Source: GCA-2746795 sp964643965 | GTDB taxonomy: Bacteria > Chloroflexota > Anaerolineae > Promineifilales > Promineifilaceae | Length of the DNA stretch: 64,000 bases | Direction of reading: 5' to 3' | Assembly (NCBI GenBank): GCA_964643965.1 | Contig: CAZXVH010000011.1 | Coordinates: 20,841-84,840, forward strand | Shown: piece after piece, positions 16,408 through 26,061 of the stretch | How positions within the stretch are numbered: position 1 is the first letter of the stretch | Layout: each line of letters opens with the position of its first letter | Position numbers and translations under genes: made by a program | The notes under the pieces: generated by a model | Seen by the model: only the letters and a program-made list of their open reading frames with translations | Told to the model about the DNA's origin: nothing | The model's database searches: none

Positions 16408-17643
16408 TTGACATTGCCCCAAGTAAAAACATCTGAGCCACAAGGCGAGACTTTATTAGCTCTGCTCTTAGAACTGGTAAATCTAAACCACGTCAATCTG
16501 GTAAATCAGTATCATCAAACGCTACGCCAAACATTATTTACCAATCACACGCGGGTGCATCCCTCTAGTTTGAAGAACCTAGCTGCGGCTGAAGTAGATG
16601 CGCTCCTTGACTTCTTGCGTGAGGCTAAGCCTGGTACGGAGCACGGCATTCACTTATGCCAGGTGGGATTAAGCAAAGAGACCGTTCTGCAGCTAAACCA
16701 GGTGACACGCCGATTCTTTTTAGCTTGTCTCGATAATGATCAGATTCTGCCAGCTCTGGATCTGATAGAAACCTATCTAAATGAAATTATTCAAGGTTTC
16801 ATTCAACAACTCAACACCATCATCCTTGATGAACAGGAACAGATCCGCAGTGCGCTCCAAGTTGCGGTAAGCCGGTATGTGGTCGAGATCAAGGAAGTTC
16901 AGTCGCTGGCAGAACAGGCCACCGAGGCGAATAAGTTCAAGAGCCAATTCATTGCTCGCATCAGTCACGAACTGCGTACGCCGCTGGGGGCTGTGCTGGG
17001 TATGGCTGAGATGTTGCAAGAAAATATTTACGGCCCTCTTAACTCGCAGCAGCAAGACATTACCCAACGTATCATCAATAATGCCCATGTCCTCAAACAA
17101 GTCTTCACCGAATTACTAGACCAATCTCAGATCGAATCTGGCAAATTAAAGCTACGGAATGAAAGCTTTTCGCCAAGGCAAATCGTTGAAGATATCTATT
17201 CTAATTATTTGCCCATAGCTCTACAAAAAGGGTTAACTGTGCAGCTCGAAATGAATCCCAACTTGCCCTCAGTTGCTCAAGGAGACCCCGTCAGAGTGCA
17301 GCAGGTCATCTCTAACCTTGTCATGAACGCTATCAAATATACAGAAACCGGGGGGGCCGTTATTCACAGTCAACGCGCCAGCAGCACCGAATGGTCTGTT
17401 CAGGTCAAAGATACGGGCATTGGCATTTCAGACAAAAATCAAGCGTATATTTTTGATTCTTTTCATCAGGTTGACGAGAGTGGTGGCTGGAAATTTGGCG
17501 GTGTTGGTCTTGGTCTGGCAATTGTTCATAATTTGGTAACCGCCATGGGTGGCCATGTTACTGTTGAGAGTAAAATTGGAAAAGGTAGTACATTTACTGT
17601 GTTTTTCCCCCTGCATGCAACCCAAATGGAGGATGACTCTTGA
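16408..17643 (+). CDS. Soluble sensor histidine kinase
   Basis: A 411-aa kinase without membrane segments. Residues 1-150 form a helical sensor domain similar in style to RsbR-type N-terminal domains. SQFIARISHELRTPLGAVLG places the phosphorylated His near residue 187; DPVRVQQVISNLVMNAIKYT, VKDTGIGISD and GGVGLGLAIVHNL are the N, G1 and G2 boxes. The start is a TTG with GAGG 7 bp upstream. It overlaps the response-regulator gene. Composition is AT-rich and no host palindrome is present. Confidence 0.88.
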   Translation: MTLPQVKTSEPQGETLLALLLELVNLNHVNLVNQYHQTLRQTLFTNHTRVHPSSLKNLAAAEVDALLDFLREAKPGTEHGIHLCQVGLSKETVLQLNQVTRRFFLACLDNDQILPALDLIETYLNEIIQGFIQQLNTIILDEQEQIRSALQVAVSRYVVEIKEVQSLAEQATEANKFKSQFIARISHELRTPLGAVLGMAEMLQENIYGPLNSQQQDITQRIINNAHVLKQVFTELLDQSQIESGKLKLRNESFSPRQIVEDIYSNYLPIALQKGLTVQLEMNPNLPSVAQGDPVRVQQVISNLVMNAIKYTETGGAVIHSQRASSTEWSVQVKDTGIGISDKNQAYIFDSFHQVDESGGWKFGGVGLGLAIVHNLVTAMGGHVTVESKIGKGSTFTVFFPLHATQMEDDS

Positions 17644-18005
17644 ACACAAAACCCCTTGCCTTAATCATTGAAGATCACCAAGATCAAAATTTGGTTTTTA
17701 CGGCAGCTTTGTCGCAAGCTGGATATGATACGGAGTCAATTCTGGATGGGCAAGTGGCCCAGAACCGGTTGAACGAAATTGTGCCGTCAATGGTCATTTT
17801 GGATTTAAATCTTCCAGGCATACATGGCAGGTCATTATTAAGCCAGATTCGACATGATGAGCGGCTGGTGGATGTCTCTGTAATTTTAACGACGGCAGAT
17901 TCTCGGCAAGCTGAAGAATTGCGATCACAGTCAGATATTGTTTTGTTGAAACCGATCAGCTTTTCGCAGCTCAGTATCTTAGCCAGCCGTTTCAAAGCAA
18001 AGTAA
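17640..18005 (+). CDS. Single-domain response regulator
   Basis: 121 aa, receiver domain only. LIIEDHQDQ gives the acidic pocket, VILDLNLPG carries the phospho-acceptor Asp55, and VILTTADS and VLLKPIS supply the conserved Thr and Lys. The TTG start overlaps the stop of the kinase gene, and GGAGG precedes it. With no output domain it must signal by protein contact, probably with its partner kinase or the adjacent methyltransferase pathway; this last link is inferred. Confidence 0.88.
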   Translation: MNTKPLALIIEDHQDQNLVFTAALSQAGYDTESILDGQVAQNRLNEIVPSMVILDLNLPGIHGRSLLSQIRHDERLVDVSVILTTADSRQAEELRSQSDIVLLKPISFSQLSILASRFKAK

Positions 18006-18353
18006 CCCAGCACTTCGTTCTAAACAGATCCATAAATTCCACAATAACGGCCGTTTCCCCCTCTCTTCCCCTACCCCCAAAACCACAGCTAAACACCCCG
18101 CACTGGTAACTCTCCCAGCCTCTCGTTATACTTTCTTCATAATTTGATTGTCGATTGCCTAAAGGGTGGTATTTAGATGAGTAAAAAGGTTCGGAAGGAA
18201 AGAAATGTAGAAGCCAAAAACACTTAATTACCACAAGAAACATTGGAAACTCGATTTATATCACCATCCGAATATTTGAAAAATTTACAAACATCTACTC
18301 AAAAAGACTCATAAATTCTGCCTTTTGATTTCTGCCTTTACAAGGAGATCCTC
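18006..18353. other. Intergenic stretch without a convincing gene
   Basis: It holds one AACGGCCGTT site (about 18,046) and, at 18,177-18,314, a small frame MSKKVRKERNVEAKNT that meets a TAA and then stays open for 28 more codons. This could be a broken small gene but has no recognisable match. AAGGAG near the right end serves nadE. Confidence 0.4.
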
Positions 18354-20495
18354 ATGCAACTAACCACCCTCGCTACCTGCAACCTCAACCAATGGGCCCT
18401 CGATTTTGAAGGAAACCTGGCGCGCATCAGCCAATCCATCCGCATCGCCAAAGCACGAGGGGCAACATTCCGGCTCGGCCCAGAGCTAGAAATCCCAGGC
18501 TACGGCTGCGAAGACGCCTTCCTGGAAGGCGACACTTTGCGCCACTCCTGGGAATGTCTGGCGCGTATCCTCGACAGCGACCTCACCGACGGCATCCTGT
18601 GCGACATCGGCATGCCCGTCATGCACAAAAACGTGCGCTACAACGGCCGCGTCCTTGTCGTCAACCGGCGCATCCTGCTCATCCGCCCCAAGATGATTCT
18701 GGCCGACGATGGCAATTACCGCGAACCGCGCTGGTTTGCCCCCTGGCAGCAGCCGCGCACCGTCGAAGATCACGCGCTGCCCCGTTCCATCCGCGCCCTC
18801 ACCGGCCAGGACACCGTACCCTTCGGCGACGCCGCCATCGCGGCGCGGGATACCGTCCTGGCCTCTGAAAGCTGCGAGGAACTGTTCGCCGTGGACAGCC
18901 CCCACACCTATCTCGGCCTCAACGGCGTGGAAATTCTGGCCAACGGCTCCGGCTCCCACCACGAACTACGCAAGCTCCACCGCCGCATCGACCTCATCCG
19001 CAACGCCACCGCCAAAGGGGGCGGCATCTACCTCTACGCCAACCAACAAGGCTGCGATGGCGGCCGTCTCTATTTTGATGGCTGTGCTTTGATTGCGGTC
19101 AACGGGGAACTGGTAGCCCAAGGTTCCCAGTTCTCCCCCAAGGATGTGGAGGTGGTGACGGCGACCATCGACCTGGAAGAGGTGCGCTCCTATCGGGGGG
19201 CGATTGGCAGCCGGCAAGTGCAGGCGAGTGAATCGGCGGCGGCGCCGCGGGTGGTGGTCGGTTTTGAGTTGACGAGGGAGGGATTGCGGATTGCGGATTA
19301 CGGATTGCGGAGCGCAGGCGTCGGACTTCGACAAGCTCAGGCTCCGTCGTCCGTTGTGGCAGCGCGGTATCATACGCCGGAGGAGGAGATTGCATATGGG
19401 CCAGCGGCGTGGCTGTGGGATTATTTGCGGCGGTCGGGGATGAATGGCTTTTTTGTGCCGCTGTCGGGTGGGTCGGACAGTGCGGCGGTGGTGGCGCAGG
19501 TGGGGATCATGTGCCAGATGGTGGTCGCTGAAGCTGGGGCGGAAACAGCTGAGGGCAATGAACAGGTGATCGCCGATGCCCGTCGCATTACGGGCGCGGA
19601 TGATGATTATCTGCCCACAGATGCGGCCGAGTTTGCCTCGCGGCTGCTGTTTACCTGCTACATGGGCACGGAGAACAGTTCCAAGGAGACGCGCCGTCGC
19701 GCCAGGCAGTTGGCAAAGGAGGTGGGGGCGTCTCATTTGGATATTAAGATTGATTCGGTGGTAACGGCCGTGATCCACCTATTCACCTCTATCACCAAAA
19801 AAACACCCCAGTTCAAAGTCCACGGCGGCACAACTGCGGAGAATGTGGCCTTACAGAATATTCAAGCAAGGCTGCGCATGGTGTTGTCGTATCTGTTGGC
19901 GCAGTTGTTGTTGTGGGTAAACGGCCGTTCTGGGTCACTGCTGGTTCTAGGCACAGGCAACGTCGATGAAGCGCTGCGCGGTTATCTCACCAAATACGAC
20001 AACTCCAGCGCCGACATCAACCCCATCGGCGGCATCAGCAAAGTGGATTTGCGCCGCTTTTTGCTGTGGGCGGCGGAGAACAAAGGGTATCCCATCCTGG
20101 CGGAAATTGTGGCTGCCCCGCCCACCGCCGAACTAGAACCGATCACCGAATCCTATGCCCAAAAAGATGAAGTCGATATGGGCATGACTTATGAGGAGTT
20201 GAGCCAGTTTGGTCGCTTGCGCAAAATCAACCGCTATGGGCCGTTGGCGATGTTTGAGAAGCTGGTCTACGAATGGGACCATCTGCCCCCCGAGGCAGTG
20301 GCGCTGAAGGTCAAGCATTTCTTCCGCAGCTACGCCATCAATCGCCACAAAGCGACCGTGCTCACCCCCGCTTACCACGCCGAATCCTACTCCCCCGACG
20401 ACAACCGCTTCGACCTGCGCCAGTTTCTCTACAACGCCCGCTGGACGTGGCAGTTTAGGCGGATTGATGAGTTGGTGGAGGAATGGGAGAAGTGA
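18354..20495 (+). CDS. nadE: Glutamine-dependent NAD+ synthetase
   Basis: A 713-aa two-domain enzyme. The N-terminal nitrilase-type amidase (about 1-300) has LGPELEIPGYGCED (Glu), RPKMILADDGNYREPRWF (Lys) and a nucleophile region in SCEEL. The C-terminal NAD synthase has the ATP-binding SGGSDSA loop at about residue 375 and GTGNVDEALRGYLTKYDNSS. It converts deamido-NAD to NAD using glutamine. Between the domains (about 310-332) lies an unusual stretch, LRIADYGLRSAGVGLRQAQA, encoded by simple repeats plus a REP-like unit. It looks like an in-frame insertion tolerated in the linker. AAGGAG is 7 bp before the ATG. Confidence 0.93.
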   Translation: MQLTTLATCNLNQWALDFEGNLARISQSIRIAKARGATFRLGPELEIPGYGCEDAFLEGDTLRHSWECLARILDSDLTDGILCDIGMPVMHKNVRYNGRVLVVNRRILLIRPKMILADDGNYREPRWFAPWQQPRTVEDHALPRSIRALTGQDTVPFGDAAIAARDTVLASESCEELFAVDSPHTYLGLNGVEILANGSGSHHELRKLHRRIDLIRNATAKGGGIYLYANQQGCDGGRLYFDGCALIAVNGELVAQGSQFSPKDVEVVTATIDLEEVRSYRGAIGSRQVQASESAAAPRVVVGFELTREGLRIADYGLRSAGVGLRQAQAPSSVVAARYHTPEEEIAYGPAAWLWDYLRRSGMNGFFVPLSGGSDSAAVVAQVGIMCQMVVAEAGAETAEGNEQVIADARRITGADDDYLPTDAAEFASRLLFTCYMGTENSSKETRRRARQLAKEVGASHLDIKIDSVVTAVIHLFTSITKKTPQFKVHGGTTAENVALQNIQARLRMVLSYLLAQLLLWVNGRSGSLLVLGTGNVDEALRGYLTKYDNSSADINPIGGISKVDLRRFLLWAAENKGYPILAEIVAAPPTAELEPITESYAQKDEVDMGMTYEELSQFGRLRKINRYGPLAMFEKLVYEWDHLPPEAVALKVKHFFRSYAINRHKATVLTPAYHAESYSPDDNRFDLRQFLYNARWTWQFRRIDELVEEWEK
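19281..19346. repeat. Simple repeat plus REP-like unit inserted in nadE
   Basis: GGATTGCGGATTGCGGATTA is followed by another GGATTGCGGA and then CTTCGACAAGCTCAGGC, the complement of the REP-like unit repeated at 23.44 kb. Length and phase keep the nadE frame open. Confidence 0.7.
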
Positions 20496-20501
20496 GTTTT
20501 T

Positions 20502-20578
20502 AATACAAAGGCACAAAGGCACAAAGGGACAAAGGAAAAGCTTTTCTTCGTATCTTTGTCTCTTTGTTCCTTTGTATT
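20502..20578. terminator. Bidirectional terminator-like hairpin made of ACAAAGG repeats
   Basis: Arms at 20,502-20,526 and 20,554-20,578 pair over 25 bp with three mismatches; they are built from the word CACAAAGG. It lies between the convergent nadE and HAD-phosphatase genes. A related hairpin lies at another convergent junction at 39.37 kb. Confidence 0.6.
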
Positions 20579-20591
20579 AAGGCTTTTTGTA

Positions 20592-21236
20592 TTAAGGCTT
20601 TTCCAACAAAGCAGGGAGTTCGCTGAGACAGTCGATGCGAGGGAATTTTGCATCTGGAGGGAAGGGCTGGAAGTGACTATGTATGCCGATGAAAGGGATG
20701 CCAGCGGCAACGGCCGTTTCATAATCCACCACCGTATCCCCAATGTAAACCGCTCCCTCGCTTGTCGTCCCCAGCGCCGCCAACGCCAATTCGATGCCCT
20801 GTGCATCCGGTTTGGGCCGCGCCACATCGCCGCCAGTGATGATCACCTCAAAAAAGTCGCCCAACTTTGTCTGCGCCAGATCCCGCTGCACCCGCTCCTT
20901 AGAGCCAGAGGTAATCAGACCGAGGCGATACCGCCCGGCCAACTGCGTCAGCAGCGCCGCCGCTTCCGGGAACGGCGCCACCGCCACCGTACGCACCGCC
21001 GCCCGCCACACCTCGTCGGCCGCCTCCCACTGATCTTCCCGCAAGCCCACCTGGCGATACGTCTCCAACCAATCAGGTGAATACACCGCAAAAAATTGCT
21101 CACGGCTCACCTCAATGCCAAACTGCGGCAGCATAATCTCATACGCCCGGTAATGAGCCGCAAAAGAATCCAGCAGCGTACCGTCCAAATCAAACAACAA
21201 GGTTTCCAACGAGTGAGGATTTAATGAAATAGTCAT
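20592..21236 (-). CDS. HAD-superfamily phosphatase, phosphoglycolate phosphatase-like
   Basis: A 214-aa HAD hydrolase. LLFDLDGTLLDS is motif I with the nucleophile Asp, LGLITSGSKERVQRDLAQT is motif II/III, and GGDVARPKPDA...VYIGDTVVDYETAVAAG is the motif III/IV part. A four-helix cap lies between motifs I and II, as in the PGP/beta-phosphoglucomutase branch. It probably removes phosphate from a small metabolite. The ATG at 21,234-21,236 sits 83 bp from the divergent response regulator. Confidence 0.87.
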   Translation of the reverse strand: MTISLNPHSLETLLFDLDGTLLDSFAAHYRAYEIMLPQFGIEVSREQFFAVYSPDWLETYRQVGLREDQWEAADEVWRAAVRTVAVAPFPEAAALLTQLAGRYRLGLITSGSKERVQRDLAQTKLGDFFEVIITGGDVARPKPDAQGIELALAALGTTSEGAVYIGDTVVDYETAVAAGIPFIGIHSHFQPFPPDAKFPRIDCLSELPALLEKP

Positions 21237-21319
21237 GCCGCCATTATACCGTTCTCCCTCAATTCTGGTAGAATCGCCACAAATTACCCTGTGTCCTTCT
21301 TTTGAATCGGAATAGCGCT

Positions 21320-22044
21320 ATGCCCAAACACATTCTCGTAGTAGATGATGACGCCCTGATGCGGCGCAGCATCACCTTCAAACTGGAACAAGCAGGCTAC
21401 CGTACCAGCAGCGCTGGCAGCGCCGAAGACGCCCTGGTCCTGGCCCAGCAAGACCGCCCCGACCTGGTCTTGCTTGACATTGGCCTGCCTGGCATGGATG
21501 GCCTGGAGGCGCTGCGCCATTTCCAGCAAGAACTCGACAACCTGCCCGTCATCTTCGTCACCGCCCGACGGCGGGAACTTGACACCATCCTCGGCCTGGA
21601 ATTGGGGGCGGATGGCTACATCACCAAGCCGTTCAACTCCGATATCCTGCTGGCCCATGTCAAATCGGTGCTGCGTCGGACAACGGCCGTTTCCACCCCA
21701 GACGCCGCCGCCACCAGGCCCGATCCCATCCAGGTTGGCGATCTCATCATCGACGCCGCCGCCCACACCGTCACTGTCGCCGGTAAGCATCTGGCTTTGC
21801 CCGCCCGTGAGTTTGCCGTGCTGCACACTCTGGCCCAAGACGCCGGATACGTGGTGCAGATGGACGATCTGCTCACCCGCGTTTGGGGTGAAGAGTTCCT
21901 GGGCGAGCCGCAAGTGGTCTACGTCCACGTCCGTTGGCTGCGCGAAAAAATCGAAGCAGACCCCCAACACCCGCAGCGGCTGCTCACTGTGCGCGGCGTG
22001 GGCTATAAGCTGGTTCCCTATGAAATGGGAGACAAAACAAATAC

Positions 22045-22048
<4 letters not shown>
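21320..22048 (+). CDS. OmpR/PhoB-family response regulator
   Basis: A 242-aa regulator: receiver domain (HILVVDDDALMRRS, LVLLDIGLPGMDG with phospho-acceptor Asp53, ADGYITKPFN) and a C-terminal winged helix (LALPAREFAVLHTLAQDAGY to VYVHVRWLREKIE and VRGVGYKLVP). It binds DNA when phosphorylated. The ATG at 21,320 is used rather than a TTG six codons upstream. Its stop overlaps the kinase gene as ATGA, so the pair is co-translated. Confidence 0.92.
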
Positions 22049-23441
<1,393 letters not shown>

Positions 23442-23463
<22 letters not shown>

Positions 23464-23537
23464 GCTCGTCGAAGGCCGCCTGAGCTTGTCGAAGGCCGCC
23501 TGAACTTGTCGAAGGCCGCCTGAACTTGTCGAAGGCC
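23442..23537. repeat. Tandem REP-like repeat, five units of about 20 bp
   Basis: Unit TGAACTTGTCGAAGGCCGCC. Copies start at 23,442, 23,461, 23,481, 23,501 and 23,521; the first is 19 bp and the last is partial. It begins inside the kinase gene, provides its TGA, and ends 10 bp before the stop of the convergent methyltransferase gene. The inner units are the most alike, as expected for recent expansion. Confidence 0.9.
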
Positions 23538-23547
23538 AACCCAGGTC

Positions 23548-24168
23548 TCAATTTCTGTCATCGCGAGGGCGGGGCAAGGGAAATAGGCCGGGAACCCGGC
23601 GGCGGTAAGCCTGGTATTGTTCGCCAAAAAAGTCAGCCAGGCGGCGCTCTTCCACCCGAGAGCCGGCCCAAAAATAAGCCGAGGCCAGGGTGTTGAAGAA
23701 AAAAGAATTGAGCGTCATCACCGGATTAAACCAGAGCAGCAACATGCTGAAAAAGTAAAGAGGGTGGCGCACCAGGGCATAAGGCCCCTGCGTCACCAGT
23801 TTGGGTGGCAGCGTTAACTCCGTTTCACCTCGCAAATAACGCCATGCCTGGCGCAGCCCCACAAATTCCCAAATATCGGTCTGCCACAAGGAGAGCGCCA
23901 GCCCCACCAGCCCCACCATTTGCAGCAGCAGCACCACGTAGCTGAACGGCGCCGGTATTTGCCAGAGAACAGTGTCCGGCGCTTGCGTCCATAAGATGTA
24001 AAACACGGGCAGGATGGTGACAAAGGCGAAGAGATTGTAAAACAGGCGATACCAGGCGGCATAAATTCGTTCTCCCAGGCGACGGCTAACGGCCGTTTTC
24101 AGCCGACGAGAAGCGGCGAGGCTGTGCAGCAGCGCCCAGACGATGAAACTGATGGAAAATAGAAGCAT
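23548..24168 (-). CDS. Membrane methyltransferase, isoprenylcysteine carboxyl methyltransferase-like
   Basis: A protein of about 206 aa with five hydrophobic segments. The C-terminal GPYALVRHPLYFFSMLLLW and VEERRLADFFGEQYQAYRRR are the catalytic features of ICMT/phospholipid methyltransferase-type integral membrane enzymes. Bacterial members methylate unknown lipids or small molecules. The ATG at 24,166-24,168 starts right at the first membrane helix; the longer frame adds a basic leader without a better ribosome-binding site. Its 3' end abuts the REP repeat. Confidence 0.8.
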   Translation of the reverse strand: MLLFSISFIVWALLHSLAASRRLKTAVSRRLGERIYAAWYRLFYNLFAFVTILPVFYILWTQAPDTVLWQIPAPFSYVVLLLQMVGLVGLALSLWQTDIWEFVGLRQAWRYLRGETELTLPPKLVTQGPYALVRHPLYFFSMLLLWFNPVMTLNSFFFNTLASAYFWAGSRVEERRLADFFGEQYQAYRRRVPGLFPLPRPRDDRN

Positions 24169-24316
24169 AATGAGTAACCTTTTAGATGGGTAATGACGTG
24201 AAACGGCAATAGTCCGCACTTTCCTATATTTTCAGGTTGCCGAATATTTGCAGTTTAAGAAAATAGTCGGGTAACAAATGTAGGGCGATTATAAATCGGC
24301 CTGGAGGAAACCGGTA

Positions 24317-24961
24317 ATGAATGACGAACAAACCATTTTTGATGCAGAAACCTGGGAGCAGCTGCCCGCCTTTTTGGAAAAGCTGCCGGAACCGATCTAC
24401 CTGATTGTATGGGGTGATGAGCAGGCCAGCCAGGCGGAAAAAGAGGCGGCGCGGTTGTGCCGCACATTGGCCGAGCGCTTTGAGGTGATCCAGTTTAGGA
24501 TGCTGCCGCAGCGCATTAACTATGCTTATTGGCCGGTCATCGGCGTGATGCGCGGCACGGTTGATGATTACACAGATGTGGGGGTGCGGCTGGTGGGGCT
24601 GCCTTCTGGCTACCAGATGACCTCGTTTATTTCAGCGATGCAGGCGGTCTCGTTTCAAGGGTCAACGCTGGCGGTCAAGACGCGCATTCAACTGCGCACT
24701 CTGGCGGAGGCGGTGATTTTGGAACTGGTAACGGCCGTTGATGATGAATCCGGCCCCTTAATGGCGCAGCCTCTATTCAACATGGCGGCCGTCAATGAGC
24801 ATATTCGCACTTACCTCATCATGGGCGACATGTTCCCGCAGGCGCTCTGGAAATATTCCGTCTATAATCTGCCCCATCTGGTCATCAACAGCCGGGTGCA
24901 CATAGAAGGGGTATACGACGAAGAAGCCATCGTGCAGCACATCGCCAAAGCGATGGGCTAA
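24317..24961 (+). CDS. Thioredoxin-fold protein without redox cysteines, PDO-like
   Basis: 214 aa, probably two thioredoxin-like folds in tandem, as in protein disulfide oxidoreductases. The first runs LIVWGDEQASQAEKEAARLC to GLPSGYQMTSFISAMQAV (the GxPxGYE region); the second ends NLPHLVINSRVHIEGVYDEE (the cis-Pro and NxxxxxEG strand). Neither fold has a CxxC; the second carries QALWK where the motif would be. It is therefore unlikely to be an oxidoreductase and may be a binding or scaffold protein. GGAGG precedes the ATG by 9 bp. FkbM methyltransferase follows after 12 bp. Confidence 0.6.
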   Translation: MNDEQTIFDAETWEQLPAFLEKLPEPIYLIVWGDEQASQAEKEAARLCRTLAERFEVIQFRMLPQRINYAYWPVIGVMRGTVDDYTDVGVRLVGLPSGYQMTSFISAMQAVSFQGSTLAVKTRIQLRTLAEAVILELVTAVDDESGPLMAQPLFNMAAVNEHIRTYLIMGDMFPQALWKYSVYNLPHLVINSRVHIEGVYDEEAIVQHIAKAMG

Positions 24962-24973
24962 CACCTTTTGGCG

Positions 24974-25717
24974 ATGAACTATCTCGGCCTGGCCCGCTCT
25001 TTTCTGATTTATTACGGCATTCCAGGACGGCAGCGGCGGATGCGACGCTTTTACAGCCAGTTTATCCAGCCGGGCGACCTTTGTTTTGACGTGGGAGCGC
25101 ATCTGGGCAATCGCATCCGGGTTTGGCGGGCGTTGGAGGCGCAGGTGGTGGCGGTGGAGCCACAGCCGGATTTGATGCGCTGGCTGGGACGGCTGTACGG
25201 CCGTTCTCCACAAGTCACGCTCCTGCAAACGGCCGTTGGCGCTGTGCCCGGCTCCGCCACCCTGCACATCAGTTCACGTACCCCTACTGTCAGCACCTTG
25301 TCGCCGGAATGGATAACGGCCGTTCAGCAAGACTCCTCGTTTGCCGCCGTCACCTGGGATGAAGCGGTGACAGTGCCCGTCACCACCCTTTCTGAGTTGA
25401 TCCAAATGTATGGACTGCCAACCTTTTGTAAGCTGGACATCGAGGGGTATGAACTGCAAGCGCTGCAAGGTCTGGATCGGCCGCTGCCCGCCCTCTCTTT
25501 TGAACACATCCCCCCCTCCCAACACCTGACCACTGCCTGCCTGGAGCGGCTGGAAGCATTGGGTGCGTATCAGTTCAATTATTCGCCGGGGGAAACACAC
25601 CGCCTGCTTTTTGACCAATGGCTCACACCCCCAGAACTCAGCCGATACCTGCCCCACCTGCCTCCCGCCAGCGGCGACATCTACGCCCGACTCACGACTA
25701 TCCGACTATCTGACTAA
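24974..25717 (+). CDS. FkbM-family methyltransferase
   Basis: A 247-aa SAM-dependent O-methyltransferase. LCFDVGAHLGNRIRVWRAL is the SAM-binding loop, VVAVEPQPDLM binds the ribose, and FCKLDIEGYELQALQGL is the FkbM signature. Substrates in this family range from polyketides to glycans; two glycosyltransferases nearby make a surface glycan plausible but this is inference. The upstream TTG adds only two codons. Confidence 0.87.
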   Translation: MNYLGLARSFLIYYGIPGRQRRMRRFYSQFIQPGDLCFDVGAHLGNRIRVWRALEAQVVAVEPQPDLMRWLGRLYGRSPQVTLLQTAVGAVPGSATLHISSRTPTVSTLSPEWITAVQQDSSFAAVTWDEAVTVPVTTLSELIQMYGLPTFCKLDIEGYELQALQGLDRPLPALSFEHIPPSQHLTTACLERLEALGAYQFNYSPGETHRLLFDQWLTPPELSRYLPHLPPASGDIYARLTTIRLSD

Positions 25718-25723
25718 CGACTA

Positions 25724-25951
25724 TCAGACTAACTGCACGTCTGAACGGCCGTTTATCACCATCCAGGTCAACGTATCAGGGCGCAGCACAATCTCCTGCA
25801 CCGGCCGGCCGGGAATGCGCACCAGCACATGCCGCCCCTGCTGGTCTAGCCATTGGCGGCCCTGCTCCACCGGGAACCATTGGCCCTCTATCTCAATACG
25901 CCGCACCTGGCAACGGCCGTCATTGCTAAACAGACATTCCACGCCAATCAT
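25724..25951 (-). CDS. Hypothetical protein, 75 aa
   Basis: Starts MIGVECLFSNDGRCQVRRIE and is rich in beta-strand-forming residues (WFPVEQGRQWLDQQGRHVLV). AGGAGAG lies 7 bp before the ATG, which supports translation. No family recognised; it may be a small beta-barrel. It converges with fkbM across 6 bp. Confidence 0.55.
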   Translation of the reverse strand: MIGVECLFSNDGRCQVRRIEIEGQWFPVEQGRQWLDQQGRHVLVRIPGRPVQEIVLRPDTLTWMVINGRSDVQLV

Positions 25952-26061
25952 GATTTACTCTCCTGAAAATAAAACCGCGGAGAGGCGGAGAACGCGGAGA
26001 AAAACCTGCGTCATCTGCGAAATCTGCGGATCCATTCTTACTTGTGGTGTCAGCCTTGCGC

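Noticed and set aside
18177..18314. Small frame of 16 codons, a TAA, then 28 more open codons
   Set aside because: No family match and no ribosome-binding site; open length is within chance. Kept only as a note in the intergenic entry.
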